Source of the DNA: Streptomyces sp. A012304
GTDB taxonomy: Bacteria; Actinomycetota; Actinomycetes; Streptomycetales; Streptomycetaceae
Reading direction: 5' to 3'
NCBI RefSeq assembly: GCF_026008495.1
Contig: NZ_BQUN01000034.1
Coordinates: 90,717 to 154,716 of the forward strand
Length of the DNA stretch: 64,000 bases
In this document: piece after piece, positions 1 through 9,021 of the stretch
Position numbering within the stretch: the first letter of the stretch is position 1
Layout of the letters: each line of letters starts with the position of its first letter
Made by a program: the position numbers and the translations under genes
Notes under the pieces: generated by a model
What the model was told of the DNA's origin: nothing
The model's input: only the letters and a program-made list of their open reading frames with translations
Database searches by the model: none

Positions 1-938
1 TCACCCGGCTGCGCGAGGCGCGGCGGGTGCTCGTCGCCGGCGCCGGCGGCGGCTTCGACGTCTACGCCGGTCTGCCGCTGGCGCTGGCCCTGCGGTCGGC
101 GGGCAAGGACGTCCATCTGGCCAACCTGTCCTTCTCCGACCTGTACGGCCTGCCCACCGAGGTCTGGCTGGAGCCGGAGGTCGCCGCGGTGCGCCCGGAC
201 ACCCCGGTGCGCGGCGACTACTTCCCCGAGGGCACCCTGGCCCGCTGGCTGGACCGGCACGGCCTGCCGTCAACGGTGTACGCGTTCACGCGGACCGGTG
301 TGGCCCCGCTGCGGGACGCCTACCGGGCGCTGCTGGACCGTCTGGGCGGGGTGGACGCGGTGGTGCTGGTGGACGGCGGCACCGACATCCTCATGCGGGG
401 CGACGAGCACGGGCTGGGCACACCCGAGGAGGACATGGCCAGCCTGGCCGCCGTGGCGGACCTCGACGGGGTCGAACACCGGCTGGTGGTGTGCCTCGGC
501 TTCGGCGTGGACGCCTACCACGGGGTCAACCACGCGCTGGTGCTGGAGAACCTGGCCGCGCTGGACCGCGAGGGCGCCTACCTCGGCGCGTTCTCCGTGC
601 CGCGCGACAGCCGCGAGGGCGCCCTGTACCTGGACGCGGTGGCCCACGCCCAGGAGCACACCCCGGGGCATCCCAGCATCGTCAACGGCTCCGTCGCCGC
701 CGCCGTGCGCGGCGACTTCGGTGATGTGCGGTTCACCGAGCGCACCAAGGACGGCGAACTGTTCGTCAACCCGCTCATGGCGCTGTACTTCTGCGTGGAC
801 GCCGTCGCCCTGGCCCGCCGCAACCTGTACCTCGACCGGCTCCGGGACACCGTCCTGATGCGTCAGATCAGCAGCCGGATAGAGGAGTTCCGCGACGAGC
901 TGCCCCGGCTGCGGCAGCCCCGCGCCTTCCCCCACTGA
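1..938 (+). CDS. DUF1152 family protein (5' truncated by window edge)
   Basis: The reading frame is already open at base 3, reading TRLREARRVLVAGAGGGFD, so the GTG at 27 is probably an internal Val and the true start lies upstream of the window. The glycine-rich GAGGGFD turn near the N-terminus, the conserved VDGGTDILMRGDE stretch and the C-terminal FVNPLMALYFCVDAVALARRN block fit DUF1152, a bacterial and archaeal family of unknown function. The Gly-rich loop followed by an acidic patch suggests nucleotide or sugar-nucleotide binding, but this is inference. It looks soluble, with no signal peptide in the visible part. A stop at 936-938 ends it cleanly. Confidence 0.8.
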   Translation, partial: TRLREARRVLVAGAGGGFDVYAGLPLALALRSAGKDVHLANLSFSDLYGLPTEVWLEPEVAAVRPDTPVRGDYFPEGTLARWLDRHGLPSTVYAFTRTGVAPLRDAYRALLDRLGGVDAVVLVDGGTDILMRGDEHGLGTPEEDMASLAAVADLDGVEHRLVVCLGFGVDAYHGVNHALVLENLAALDREGAYLGAFSVPRDSREGALYLDAVAHAQEHTPGHPSIVNGSVAAAVRGDFGDVRFTERTKDGELFVNPLMALYFCVDAVALARRNLYLDRLRDTVLMRQISSRIEEFRDELPRLRQPRAFPH

Positions 939-1035
939 CCTCCCCCCCACTGAGGACGGCGGCCGCGGAGACGGCCGGGGGCGTTCAGGTGTACGGCGTG
1001 CGACCGCCGCTCCGACCGGAGGAGGCATCACACGA

Positions 1036-1065
1036 ATGGTCCGCATGGGCACGGGCATGCTGTGA
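1036..1065 (+). other. possible 9-codon leader ORF
   Basis: A GGAGGAGG purine block at 1018-1025 is followed 10 bases later by ATG and a nine-residue reading frame, MVRMGTGML, ending in TGA at 1063-1065. It lies upstream of the Cys-rich gene. A good ribosome binding site in front of such a short frame is unusual, but there is no Cys or other amino-acid run that would mark a classical attenuator. It may be chance. Confidence 0.2.
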
Positions 1066-1150
1066 ACGAGGTCACTTCCGATGGGCCGTGCCGGATCCAG
1101 CCCGGAGGCCCGAAGTGCCGACCCGCCCGCCCGCCTCCCACGAAGGACAT

Positions 1151-1762
1151 GTGGTCTTGGCTCTCACCTACCCTGACGCTCCATCAGCCCGCCGTCCCGG
1201 GCGTTCCTGGACGATCCGTGTGGTCGGGCACCGGGACCGTACCGCGTCGGTCACCTGCTCCTCGGCGTGCGCCATGCCGCCGCGCTCCCGCGACCTCGCG
1301 GCCCTGCGCCGCTTCGCCGAGGCCCATGCCGCCGCCCACGCGCGCGCGGCGGCGGTGCGCCCCGACGCCGCCTGCTCGTGCCGCCGCCAGCGGTGTGCGC
1401 TGCACGAGGGCACCCGGGTCGCCTGTGCGGGCACGGTGGTGCTCGTCCTGCGGCACGATCCGGCCGTCGGCCAGGTGTGGACGCTGAGCGAGGTGTGCTC
1501 CGCCTGCGCCCCGCTGATGCCGCACACCCGTGTGGTGGGCCGCCCGGCCCGCCCCGCCGACCCCGGCGGTCCCCCGCGCGCGGACAGCGAGCCGGGCGGC
1601 CTGCCCGCACCGCCCCCGAGCGTGGCGCCGCCGCGTCTCGTGCCGGGCGGCTTCAGCGCCCCCGCGGCGGGCGCCGGCTCACCCGCCGAGCGGACCACGT
1701 CCCGCCGGCGCGACCTCGGCAGACGGGGCGGCCGGGCGGGGGCCGGCAACGGCGGTGGCTGA
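1151..1762 (+). CDS. Cys-rich conserved actinobacterial hypothetical protein
   Basis: This 203-residue protein of unknown function has paired cysteines (TCSSACAMP, ACSCRRQRC, EVCSACAP) separated by a hydrophobic strand VACAGTVVLVLRHDP, which suggests a small zinc-binding or disulfide-stabilised domain in the N-terminal 130 residues. The tail is Pro/Arg/Gly-rich and probably disordered. The frame stays open back to a GTG at 989, but the stretch before 1151 lacks conserved-looking sequence. The GTG at 1151 sits just behind GAAGGA, although that spacing is short, so the start is uncertain. I recall similar Streptomyces proteins beginning near VLALTYPDAPS, but could not search for them. Confidence 0.6.
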   Translation: MVLALTYPDAPSARRPGRSWTIRVVGHRDRTASVTCSSACAMPPRSRDLAALRRFAEAHAAAHARAAAVRPDAACSCRRQRCALHEGTRVACAGTVVLVLRHDPAVGQVWTLSEVCSACAPLMPHTRVVGRPARPADPGGPPRADSEPGGLPAPPPSVAPPRLVPGGFSAPAAGAGSPAERTTSRRRDLGRRGGRAGAGNGGG

Positions 1763-1876
1763 ACGCGGACCGCTCTCGCCCCCTGCTCGCCGCCCCCGCC
1801 GGCTCATGGCCGTGGCCTCGGCGGAAGCACCGTCCGGCTCGGCGCGGGAGGACCGGGACGGCCGTCCCGGACACGC

Positions 1877-1919
1877 GGGCAGGGCCCGCCCCGACGCGGA
1901 TGGTGGGCGGGCCCTGTCC
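1877..1919. terminator. strong inverted repeat, likely bidirectional terminator
   Basis: Bases 1877-1891 pair with 1905-1919 (15 bp including one G-U) around a 13-nt loop. It lies between the convergent ends of the Cys-rich gene (1762, plus) and the SDR gene (2050, minus), where a shared terminator would be expected. There is no clear U tract, as is common in Streptomyces terminators. Confidence 0.65.
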
Positions 1920-2049
1920 GCCGGGTCGATTGTGGGGGCCCGGGCCGGCGGGGACCACGGGTGCGCGGCGGCGACCGTGGTGAACGCCGCACACCCCGTG
2001 CGCGCCGATCGCACGGCCCACTTGCTAGACGGGCCGCGACCGGCGACGG

Positions 2050-2844
2050 CTACGGCAGCACCGAGTCGACGTAGCCACCGTCGGCCCGCAGCGCGCCGCC
2101 GGTGGTGGCGGAGGCCAGCGGGGAGCTGAGGTAGACGACGAGGTGGGCGATCTCCTCGGGTTCGATGAGCCGCCGGAGCAGTGACTGGGGGCGGTGGTCG
2201 CGCATGAAGAGGCCCTGTGCCTCGTCCCAGGGCAGATCGGCGCCGACCAGCTCCCGCACGAACTCCTCGACACCCTCGGTGTGCGTCGGCCCGGCGATGA
2301 CGCAGTTCACGGTGACGCCGCTGCCGGCGGCCTCCTTGGCGAAGCCGCGGCTGACCGCGAGCAGCGCGGTCTTCGTCATGCCGTAGTGGATCATCTCGGG
2401 CGGGATGACGACGGCGGAGTCGCTCGCGATGTAGAGCACGCGCCCCCAGCTCCGGGCCATCATCCGGGGCAGGTAGGCCCGGGTGAGCCGCACGGCCGCC
2501 AGGACGTTGATCTCGAAGTAGCGGCGCCACTCGTCGTCGGTGATCTCCAGCGCGGGCCGGGGCTCGAAGACACCGAGGTTGTTGACCAGGATGTCGGCGG
2601 TGGGCAGCGCGTCCACCGCGCGGACCGCGCCCTCCTCGGTGGCGACGTCGGCGGCGATCGCCACGAACCGGCCGTCGGGCACCTCGGCCCGCAACTGCTC
2701 GATGCCCTTGTCGAGGCGTTCGGCGTCGCGTCCGTTGACGCCGACCATCGCGCCGGCGCGGGCCAGACCGGCCGCGATCGCCGCGCCGATGCCCTGCGAG
2801 GACCCGGTCACCAGCGCGATTCGTCCTTCGAGGTCCAGCTTCAT
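2050..2844 (-). CDS. SDR family NAD(P)-dependent oxidoreductase
   Basis: A 264-residue classical short-chain dehydrogenase/reductase. The nucleotide-binding loop TGSSQGIG is at residues 13-20, the acidic ADV at about 65-67, the NNLG motif (NNAG in most members) at 88-91, Asn113, and the catalytic Ser141/Ser143 - Tyr154 - Lys158 (YGMTK). The C-terminal GGALRADGGYVDS is the usual SDR ending. The ATG at 2844 is chosen because GAGGAG lies just upstream; the longer open frame to 3018 lacks SDR homology. It is probably a cytosolic NADP(H)-dependent oxidoreductase of unknown substrate. It is divergent from the gene at 3125. Confidence 0.85.
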   Translation of the reverse strand: MKLDLEGRIALVTGSSQGIGAAIAAGLARAGAMVGVNGRDAERLDKGIEQLRAEVPDGRFVAIAADVATEEGAVRAVDALPTADILVNNLGVFEPRPALEITDDEWRRYFEINVLAAVRLTRAYLPRMMARSWGRVLYIASDSAVVIPPEMIHYGMTKTALLAVSRGFAKEAAGSGVTVNCVIAGPTHTEGVEEFVRELVGADLPWDEAQGLFMRDHRPQSLLRRLIEPEEIAHLVVYLSSPLASATTGGALRADGGYVDSVLP

Positions 2845-3124
2845 CGGTTCGCTCCTCGTGCGGTGCGGTCGGCTGCGGTCCTGCCAGCCACCCTCGCCGA
2901 CCCGGCACGTGTGCGCAGGACGACTGCTCCGCCACGGGGACGCGCGGCGGCGCGCGGGCGCGCCGTACAGGTGCCCCGATGCGCGCGCGTGACGCCTCCC
3001 GCGCGGGGGAAGGCGCACCTCGAGCGGGATTCACCGGTTTGCGCGGCCCCCCGCTCGATCACCTGCCCGCCGCGGCGACGATACTGGCAGTCGCACGTCG
3101 TCCCCCGCCCTGCCGAATGGACTC

Positions 3125-4339
3125 ATGCTCACCTCCCCGACCGTCCCGCCCACGACCCCGTCCACCGTGTGGCTGGCGCGCGGCCGTCACACCGGGCCCG
3201 CCGCGCCGGACGTCCTGCGCAAGCACCTCCGGTCGCTCAAGGACGACGCGACCCTCCAGGACTTCCTGGAAGTCCCCGACACCGACACCGCCGAGGGCGA
3301 GCTGGCCTTCGAGGCGCGGTGGCAGGTGCCCGAGAAGGTGACCGTGCGCGCCCGGCTGACGCTCGCGCAGTGGTCGGGGCGGGGGCAGGAGTGGACGCTG
3401 GTCGCGGAGGCGGAGCGGCCCTGGGACCTGCGGTGGCCGTCGCCGGCCGCGATGTTCTGGCCCTGGGAGGCGGACACGCCGTGGGGCCATGAGACCGTCA
3501 CCGGACAGCGCTACCTGGAGGCCAACCCGCTTCCGGAGGACGACAAGGAGCTGCGTCGCGCCCTGCGCAACGCGCTGCGCGACACCTGGACGGTCCATGT
3601 CGTGGTGCACGAGGCGATGACGCCCGACGAGCGGGGCCGCCGGTCGATGGTCCCGCTGCTGCCCGTCGGCCTGCACCACCGCGTGGTGGAGCACCGGGCG
3701 GCACCGCAGCAGCTGCGCACGGTCAACTGGGCGCTGCGCGAGTCCGGGGTGGAGCTGCCGCGCGGCGGCGCCCTGGTGCTGCCGGGGACGCCCGCGCCGC
3801 CCGCGTACGACGCCGCCGACCACTCGGTGCGCAGTGTGTTCCTCGACGGATCGCACCCGACCGAGCTGCTGCACGCGGTGCGCCGGTTCGCCGCGCTGCC
3901 GAAGCCGCTGCCGGACGGCGGCGAGGCCGCGCTGACCGCGCTGCGCGAGGAGTGGCAGCTGCTGACGCTGGAGGAGGAACTGGCCCGCGAGCGTCGGCTC
4001 GTGGCGATGTACCGCGAGGCGCTGGAGGCGATGACACAGTCCCGGGACCTGTACCGGGAGGCGGCCGAGCAGGCCCACGAGGCGCTGGCCGCCTACCGGG
4101 AGGCGGCCGAGGCCGGCGAGCGTCCGCAGCCGCAGGCCAAGCCGGGCGGCTCCCCCTTCCAGCAGCTCGGCCGCACCCTGGAACGGCTGCGGGAGTCGGC
4201 CAAGGCCCTGCGTCCCACACCGCCGTCCCCGCCGTCCGCCCCGGAGGTTCTGGACGTTCCCGACGCCCCGGACGCCGGGGAGGTCCCGGAGCGGGGGCGG
4301 GACGGCGGCGGCGAGGGCTCCGGGCCGGCCGGCCGCTGA
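3125..4339 (+). CDS. hypothetical protein with central coiled coil
   Basis: I do not recognise this 404-residue protein. Residues 1-260 look globular, with Trp-rich patches (FWPWEADTPWGHE). Residues about 263-330 are rich in Glu, Ala, Arg and Leu in heptad-like spacing (LREEWQLLTLEEELARERR, then repeated YREA segments) and should form a long helix or coiled coil. The last 60 residues are Pro/Asp/Gly-rich and disordered. No signal peptide or membrane span is seen. The ATG at 3125 has only a weak GGACTC upstream. Coding is supported by uninterrupted third-position GC bias and by a stop just before the convergent gene ending at 4355. Confidence 0.65.
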   Translation: MLTSPTVPPTTPSTVWLARGRHTGPAAPDVLRKHLRSLKDDATLQDFLEVPDTDTAEGELAFEARWQVPEKVTVRARLTLAQWSGRGQEWTLVAEAERPWDLRWPSPAAMFWPWEADTPWGHETVTGQRYLEANPLPEDDKELRRALRNALRDTWTVHVVVHEAMTPDERGRRSMVPLLPVGLHHRVVEHRAAPQQLRTVNWALRESGVELPRGGALVLPGTPAPPAYDAADHSVRSVFLDGSHPTELLHAVRRFAALPKPLPDGGEAALTALREEWQLLTLEEELARERRLVAMYREALEAMTQSRDLYREAAEQAHEALAAYREAAEAGERPQPQAKPGGSPFQQLGRTLERLRESAKALRPTPPSPPSAPEVLDVPDAPDAGEVPERGRDGGGEGSGPAGR

Positions 4340-4354
4340 CCGGCCGGGCCCGGC

Positions 4355-5050
4355 TCAGCAGAACAGCGGCAGCCGGCCGGCGTCCGCCCCGAGCGCGCGC
4401 CGCTCCTCGGGGGTGAGCGGTGTCCGGCCGGTGGCCGCCCGCGCGTAGTGCTCGTCGCTCCAGTCCACCGGCACCGGCCGCCCCAGCAGACCGTCCAGGG
4501 TCCGCCGTACGGCGGTCAGCCCGGCGGGGGCGGGACGGGGCGCGTCGGGCAGCTCCCGCACCAGGTCCAGGTGGTGGACGGCCGCCTCGACGGTGAGGGT
4601 GGTGACCAGGTCGCCCGCGGTCAGGACGTGGCCCTGGGTGGCCACCGGTCGTGCGGGGTCGGCCGCGGCCGCCGCCGTGACGGTCGCCGCCGCGGTCTCC
4701 AGGTACAGGCCGCGCAGCGGGCCGAAGTCGAGGAACATGCTCGCGCCCACGCGTGACCAGCGCCGTCGGTGGGCCGCTCCGGCCGGGTCGGGCCGCCAGT
4801 CCCGCCAGTAGGTCACGGCGTCGCGGTCGGGCGCGGCGGAGGCGGGCGTGTGCAGGGCCACCAGGGCGCGCTGGGCGTCGGCGAGGCAGTGGAAGACCAG
4901 GTCGCGCACCGCCCATCCGGTGCAGCCGGTGGGCAGCCAGGACTCCTCGTCGCCCAGGTCCCGCACGACCGAGGCGAGCGCGCGGTAGGTCGCGCGCAGC
5001 ACGGCCGCCGGGTGCGGGTCCTGGGGGTGGTGGGGGTCGGGTCGGGTCAT
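4355..5050 (-). CDS. maleylpyruvate isomerase family mycothiol-dependent protein
   Basis: A 231-residue DinB-like four-helix-bundle protein. His54 (DLVFHCL) and the Glu155-x3-His159 pair (VEAAVHHLDL) match the three metal ligands of mycothiol-dependent maleylpyruvate isomerases, and WAVRDLVFH is the typical N-terminal motif (TIGR03083-like). Members use mycothiol as thiol cofactor in isomerase or transferase reactions in actinobacteria; the substrate here is unknown. The gene is convergent with the coiled-coil gene and ends 15 bp from it. The ATG at 5050 begins MTRPDPHHP. Confidence 0.8.
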   Translation of the reverse strand: MTRPDPHHPQDPHPAAVLRATYRALASVVRDLGDEESWLPTGCTGWAVRDLVFHCLADAQRALVALHTPASAAPDRDAVTYWRDWRPDPAGAAHRRRWSRVGASMFLDFGPLRGLYLETAAATVTAAAAADPARPVATQGHVLTAGDLVTTLTVEAAVHHLDLVRELPDAPRPAPAGLTAVRRTLDGLLGRPVPVDWSDEHYARAATGRTPLTPEERRALGADAGRLPLFC

Positions 5051-5154
5051 GACGGCAGCTTAGGAAAGCGGGATTCCGGGCGGACCACAGGTGTCGTCCG
5101 GCGCGACGTGGATACGCGGGTGCCACGGCACCACGGATCGAAGGGCTCGACGAC

Positions 5155-5685
5155 ATGGGCAGCGAGCACGACCACCGCTCCGGGACGACCCTGCGCGTCA
5201 ACGGCAAGCCGCACACCCTCACCGTCGACCACCGCCGGGTCCTGCTGGACGTACTGCGGGAGGACCTCGGCCTCACCGGCGCCAAGAAGGGCTGCGACCA
5301 CGGGCAGTGCGGGGCGTGCACGGTCCTCGTCGACGGGCGGCGCGTCAACAGCTGTCTGCTGCTCGCGGTCGCCCTGGACGGCTGTGACGTCACCACCGTC
5401 GAGGGTCTGTCCGGGGACGGCGAGGAGCCGCACCCGCTCCAGCGGGCGTTCCTGGAGCGCGACGCCTTCCAGTGCGGCTACTGCACCCCGGGGCAGATCT
5501 GCTCGGCGGTCGGGGCGATCGCGGAGGCGGAGGCGGGCCATCCCTCGCAGGTCACCGACGCCCGGGCGCCGTACGGGCCGGTGCCGCTCGGCCGGGAGGA
5601 GATCCGTGAGCGGCTCAGCGGCAACCTGTGCCGGTGCGGCGCGTATCCCCGCATCGTCGACGCGGTCGAGGACGTGATCCGGTGA
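5155..5685 (+). CDS. molybdenum hydroxylase, 2Fe-2S subunit (PaoA/XdhC-like)
   Basis: This 176-residue subunit carries two [2Fe-2S] clusters of a xanthine dehydrogenase-family enzyme. The plant-type ferredoxin cluster uses Cys47, Cys52, Cys55 and Cys67 (GCDHGQCGACTVLVDG...C); the helical cluster uses Cys107, Cys110, Cys159 and Cys161 (QCGYC and LCRCG). Unlike E. coli PaoA, no twin-arginine signal is present, so the enzyme is probably cytoplasmic. The ATG at 5155 follows GAAGGG. It is the first gene of a coupled three-gene operon, and its stop overlaps the next GTG by three bases. Confidence 0.92.
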   Translation: MGSEHDHRSGTTLRVNGKPHTLTVDHRRVLLDVLREDLGLTGAKKGCDHGQCGACTVLVDGRRVNSCLLLAVALDGCDVTTVEGLSGDGEEPHPLQRAFLERDAFQCGYCTPGQICSAVGAIAEAEAGHPSQVTDARAPYGPVPLGREEIRERLSGNLCRCGAYPRIVDAVEDVIR

Positions 5686-6677
5686 AACCTTTCGCCTATG
5701 TGCGGGCGGCGAGCCTCGCCGAGGCCGCCGACGCCTACGCCTCCCACCCCGGCGCCCGTTACCTGGGCGGCGGCACCAATCTCGTCGACCTGATGAAGCT
5801 GGGCGTCGAACAGCCGACCGCCCTCATCGACGTCACCCGGCTGCCGCTGGACGAGGTGACCGAGCTGCCGGACGGCACGCTGCGGATCGGTGCCCTGGTG
5901 CGCAACAGCGACCTCGCGGCGCACCGGCTCGTGCGCGAGCGCCACCCCGTGCTGTCGCAGGCGGTCCTCGCGGGCGCCTCGGGTCAGCTGCGCAACGCCG
6001 CCACCACGGGCGGCAACCTGCTCCAGCGCACCCGCTGCCCCTACTTCCAGGACGTGTCCAAGCCGTGCAACAAGCGCGAGCCGGGCAGCGGCTGCGGCGC
6101 CCTGGACGGCGTCCACCGCGACCACGCGGTCCTCGGGTACTCCGAGCGGTGCGTCGCGACGCACCCGTCGGATCTGGCGGTGGCGCTGGCCGCGCTGGAC
6201 GCGCAGGTCGAGCTGTACGGCCTCGCGGGGGTGCGCCGGGTGCACGCCGCCGAATTCCACCGGCTGCCCGGCGACCACCCGGAGCGGGACACCGTGGTGG
6301 AGCCCGGTGAGCTGGTCACCGGCGTGCTGCTGCCGGCCGCGACGGCCGGGCTGCCGTCGGCCTACCGCAAGGCCCGCGACCGGGCGTCGTACGCCTTCGC
6401 GCTCGCCTCCGTGGCGGCGGTGCTGGAGGTGGCGGACGGTGTCGTGGCGCGGGCCGGGATCGCCTTCGGGGCGCTGGCGCACCGGCCCTGGCGGGCGTGG
6501 CGGGCCGAGGAGGCGCTGGTCGGGGCGGCGCCCACCGCGGCGGCCTTCGAGCACGCCGTCGACCTCGAGCTGTCCGCCGCCCGGCCGCTGCGCGACAACG
6601 CCTACAAGGTGCCCCTCGCCCGCAATCTCGCCCTGGACGTCCTGACGGGTCTCGTACGCCACCGGGAGGATGGATGA
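5682..6677 (+). CDS. molybdenum hydroxylase, FAD-binding subunit (PaoB-like)
   Basis: A 331-residue FAD subunit of the molybdopterin dehydrogenase type. ARYLGGGTNLVDLMK (about residues 26-40) is the FAD-binding loop and ATTGGNLLQRTRC the second flavin motif. Cys119, Cys129, Cys138 and Cys157 (RCPYF, PCNKREPGSGC, YSERC) form the insert that in E. coli PaoB binds an additional [4Fe-4S] cluster, so this belongs to the PaoABC/YagTSR branch rather than classical xanthine dehydrogenase. The GTG start at 5682 overlaps the upstream TGA (GTGA), indicating translational coupling; the longer frame to 5628 lies inside the previous gene. Confidence 0.9.
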   Translation: MKPFAYVRAASLAEAADAYASHPGARYLGGGTNLVDLMKLGVEQPTALIDVTRLPLDEVTELPDGTLRIGALVRNSDLAAHRLVRERHPVLSQAVLAGASGQLRNAATTGGNLLQRTRCPYFQDVSKPCNKREPGSGCGALDGVHRDHAVLGYSERCVATHPSDLAVALAALDAQVELYGLAGVRRVHAAEFHRLPGDHPERDTVVEPGELVTGVLLPAATAGLPSAYRKARDRASYAFALASVAAVLEVADGVVARAGIAFGALAHRPWRAWRAEEALVGAAPTAAAFEHAVDLELSAARPLRDNAYKVPLARNLALDVLTGLVRHREDG

Positions 6678-8791
6678 CCGCCACCGCGGTGGGCGCTCCC
6701 GCCGAGCGCCGCGAAGGCCGGGAGAAGGTCACCGGGACCGCCCGGTACGCCGCTGAATTCCCCTCCCCGGGGCGGCTGTTCGCCCGCCCGGTGCCGGCGG
6801 AGGTGGCGCGCGGGCGGGTGACGGGCGTCGACGCGACGCGGGCGCTGGCCCAGCCGGGGGTCGTCGCCGTGCTGTCCCACGAGAACGCCCCGCGCCTCGC
6901 CGAGCCGGACGATCCCACCCTCGCCGTGCTGCAAGGGCCCGAGGTGCCGCACCGGGGCTGGTTCGTCGCCCTGGTGGTGGCCGACAGTGCGGAGGCCGCC
7001 CGGGCCGGCGCCGCCGCCGTACGCGTCGAGTGCGCCGAGGAGCCCCACGACGTCACGCTGTCGGCCACGCACCCGCACGCGTACGTCCCCGAGGAGGCGA
7101 ACGGCGGATACCCGGCCGTGCGGGAACACGGCGACCCGGAGGGGGCGTTCGCGGACGCGGCCGTCCGGGTCGACGCCGGTTACCGGGTGCCGCCGCTGCA
7201 CAACCACCCCATGGAGCCGCACGCCAGCACCGCGCACTGGGACGGTGAGCGGCTGACGGTGCACACCTCCAGCCAGGGCACCACGACCGTACGCGCCGTG
7301 CTCGCCGGGCTGTTCGGGCTGGACGAGGAGCGGATCACGGTCGTCGCCGAGCACGTCGGGGGCGGTTTCGGATCGAAGGGGACGCCGCGGCCGGACGTCG
7401 TGCTCGCGGTGATGGCCGCGCGGCACACCGGGCGCGCGGTCACCGTCGTCCTGCCGCGCCGCTTCCTGCCCTCGGTCGTCGGTCACCGGGCACCCACGCT
7501 GCACCGGCTGCGTCTCGGCGCGGACCCGGACGGGCGGCTGACGTCCCTCGTCCACGAGGTCACCACGCACACCTCCCGGCTGACGGAGTTCGTGGAGCAG
7601 GCGGCGACCCCGGCGCGCGTGATGTACGCCGTCCCGCACAGCCGCACCCTGCACCGGGTGGTGCCGCTCGACGTGCCCACGCCGTCCTGGATGCGCGCGC
7701 CCGGGGAGGCTCCGGGGATGTACGCCCTGGAGTCGGCCATGGACGAACTCGCCGTGGAGCTGGGCATGGACCCGGTCGAGCTGCGGATCCGCAACGAGCC
7801 GGAGACCGAGCCGGACAGCGGCCGGCCGTTCAGCAGCCGGCATCTCGTCGAGTGCCTGCGTGAGGGAGCGCGCCGGTTCGGCTGGGCCGGACGCGATCCG
7901 CGCCCGCGGTCCCGCTCCGAGGGCCCGCTGCTGATCGGGACGGGCGTGGCCGCCGCGACCTACCCGGTGATGGTGCAGCCGTCGACGGCGGCGGCGCGCG
8001 CCCTGCCCGACGGCTCCTTCCTCGTCGAGGTCAACGCGACGGACATCGGCACCGGCGCCCGTACCGTGCTCGCGCAGATCGCGGCGGACGCGCTGGGCGT
8101 CCCGCCGGAGCGGGTGCGGATCCGGGTGGGCAGCAGCGACCTGCCGTCGGCGCCGCTGGCCGGCGGCTCCTCCGGCACCGCCTCCTGGGGCTGGTCGGTC
8201 CACGACGCCTGTGTGCGGCTCGCGGAGCGCCTGACCGGCTTCCCCGGCCCGGTCCCGGAGCGGGGGCTGGTCGCCCACGCCGACACCACCGGCACGGCGG
8301 ACGCCGAATCCCCTTACGCGCGGCACGCGTTCGGGGCGCACTTCGCGGAGGTCGCCGTGGACACGGTCACCGGTGAGGTACGGGCGCGCCGACTGCTGGG
8401 GGTGTACGCGGCGGGCCGCATCCTCAACGCCCGCACCGCCCGTTCCCAGTTCATCGGGGGCATGACGATGGGCCTGGGCATGGCGCTGACCGAGGGCAGC
8501 ACCATGGACGCCGCCTTCGGCGACTTCACCGAGTCCGACCTGGCGTCCTACCACGTCCCCGCCCACGCCGACGTGCCGGACATCGAGGCGCACTGGGTGG
8601 AGGAGGACGATCCGCATCTCAACCCCTTGGGCGGCAAGGGCATCGGGGAGATCGGCGTCGTGGGCACGGCGGCCGCCCTCGGCAACGCCGTCCACCACGC
8701 GACGGGCGTCCGGCTGCACGCCCTGCCCCTCACGCCGGACCGGGTGCTGACGGGGTTGCTGGGGTTGTCGGAGAGCGGACGCGGGGACTGA
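6674..8791 (+). CDS. molybdenum hydroxylase, Mo-cofactor subunit (PaoC-like)
   Basis: A 705-residue catalytic subunit of the aldehyde/xanthine dehydrogenase family. REKVTGTARYAAEF at the N-terminus, HVGGGFGSKG near residue 230 and GKGIGEIG near residues 654-661 are the standard signatures; Glu659 in the last motif is the expected catalytic base. It would hydroxylate an aldehyde or N-heterocycle, passing electrons to the Fe-S and FAD subunits encoded upstream. Its ATG overlaps the previous stop (ATGA). No XdhC/PaoD-type Mo-cofactor insertion chaperone is encoded beside it, so one must be supplied elsewhere. The substrate cannot be read from sequence; an aromatic aldehyde is a guess by analogy with PaoABC. 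Confidence 0.92.
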   Translation: MTATAVGAPAERREGREKVTGTARYAAEFPSPGRLFARPVPAEVARGRVTGVDATRALAQPGVVAVLSHENAPRLAEPDDPTLAVLQGPEVPHRGWFVALVVADSAEAARAGAAAVRVECAEEPHDVTLSATHPHAYVPEEANGGYPAVREHGDPEGAFADAAVRVDAGYRVPPLHNHPMEPHASTAHWDGERLTVHTSSQGTTTVRAVLAGLFGLDEERITVVAEHVGGGFGSKGTPRPDVVLAVMAARHTGRAVTVVLPRRFLPSVVGHRAPTLHRLRLGADPDGRLTSLVHEVTTHTSRLTEFVEQAATPARVMYAVPHSRTLHRVVPLDVPTPSWMRAPGEAPGMYALESAMDELAVELGMDPVELRIRNEPETEPDSGRPFSSRHLVECLREGARRFGWAGRDPRPRSRSEGPLLIGTGVAAATYPVMVQPSTAAARALPDGSFLVEVNATDIGTGARTVLAQIAADALGVPPERVRIRVGSSDLPSAPLAGGSSGTASWGWSVHDACVRLAERLTGFPGPVPERGLVAHADTTGTADAESPYARHAFGAHFAEVAVDTVTGEVRARRLLGVYAAGRILNARTARSQFIGGMTMGLGMALTEGSTMDAAFGDFTESDLASYHVPAHADVPDIEAHWVEEDDPHLNPLGGKGIGEIGVVGTAAALGNAVHHATGVRLHALPLTPDRVLTGLLGLSESGRGD

Positions 8792-8929
8792 CCGGGAGGG
8801 CCGGCGGGCCGGCCCCCCGGTCGGTCTCCCGCATCCGTGCCCCCGGGAGGCGACACGCGACGCGATCGTGACCCTGAGCGCGTGCGCCGTCCGGGGGAAC
8901 TCCCGTGCCGCCGGTGCGATATTCACGCC

Positions 8930-8970
8930 GGAAACGGGGAATTCGGGGATCGGAAACGGGGAAATCGAGA
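8930..8970 (+). repeat. short direct repeat upstream of DUF1232 gene
   Basis: The 12-mer GGAAACGGGGAA occurs at 8930-8941 and again at 8952-8963, a 22-bp period (two helical turns), in the intergenic region before 9022. A related CGGGGGAAC occurs near 8891 and 8972. This could be a regulator binding region, but no known operator was recognised. Confidence 0.35.
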
Positions 8971-9021
8971 ACCGGGGGAACAACCGGACACCGCGCGGCG
9001 GACCGCGCACAGGGAGGGCCC

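Noticed and set aside
6602..9010. Long minus-strand open frame opposite the Mo subunit
   Set aside because: Low-complexity antisense shadow; the plus strand has a clear enzyme with all catalytic motifs.
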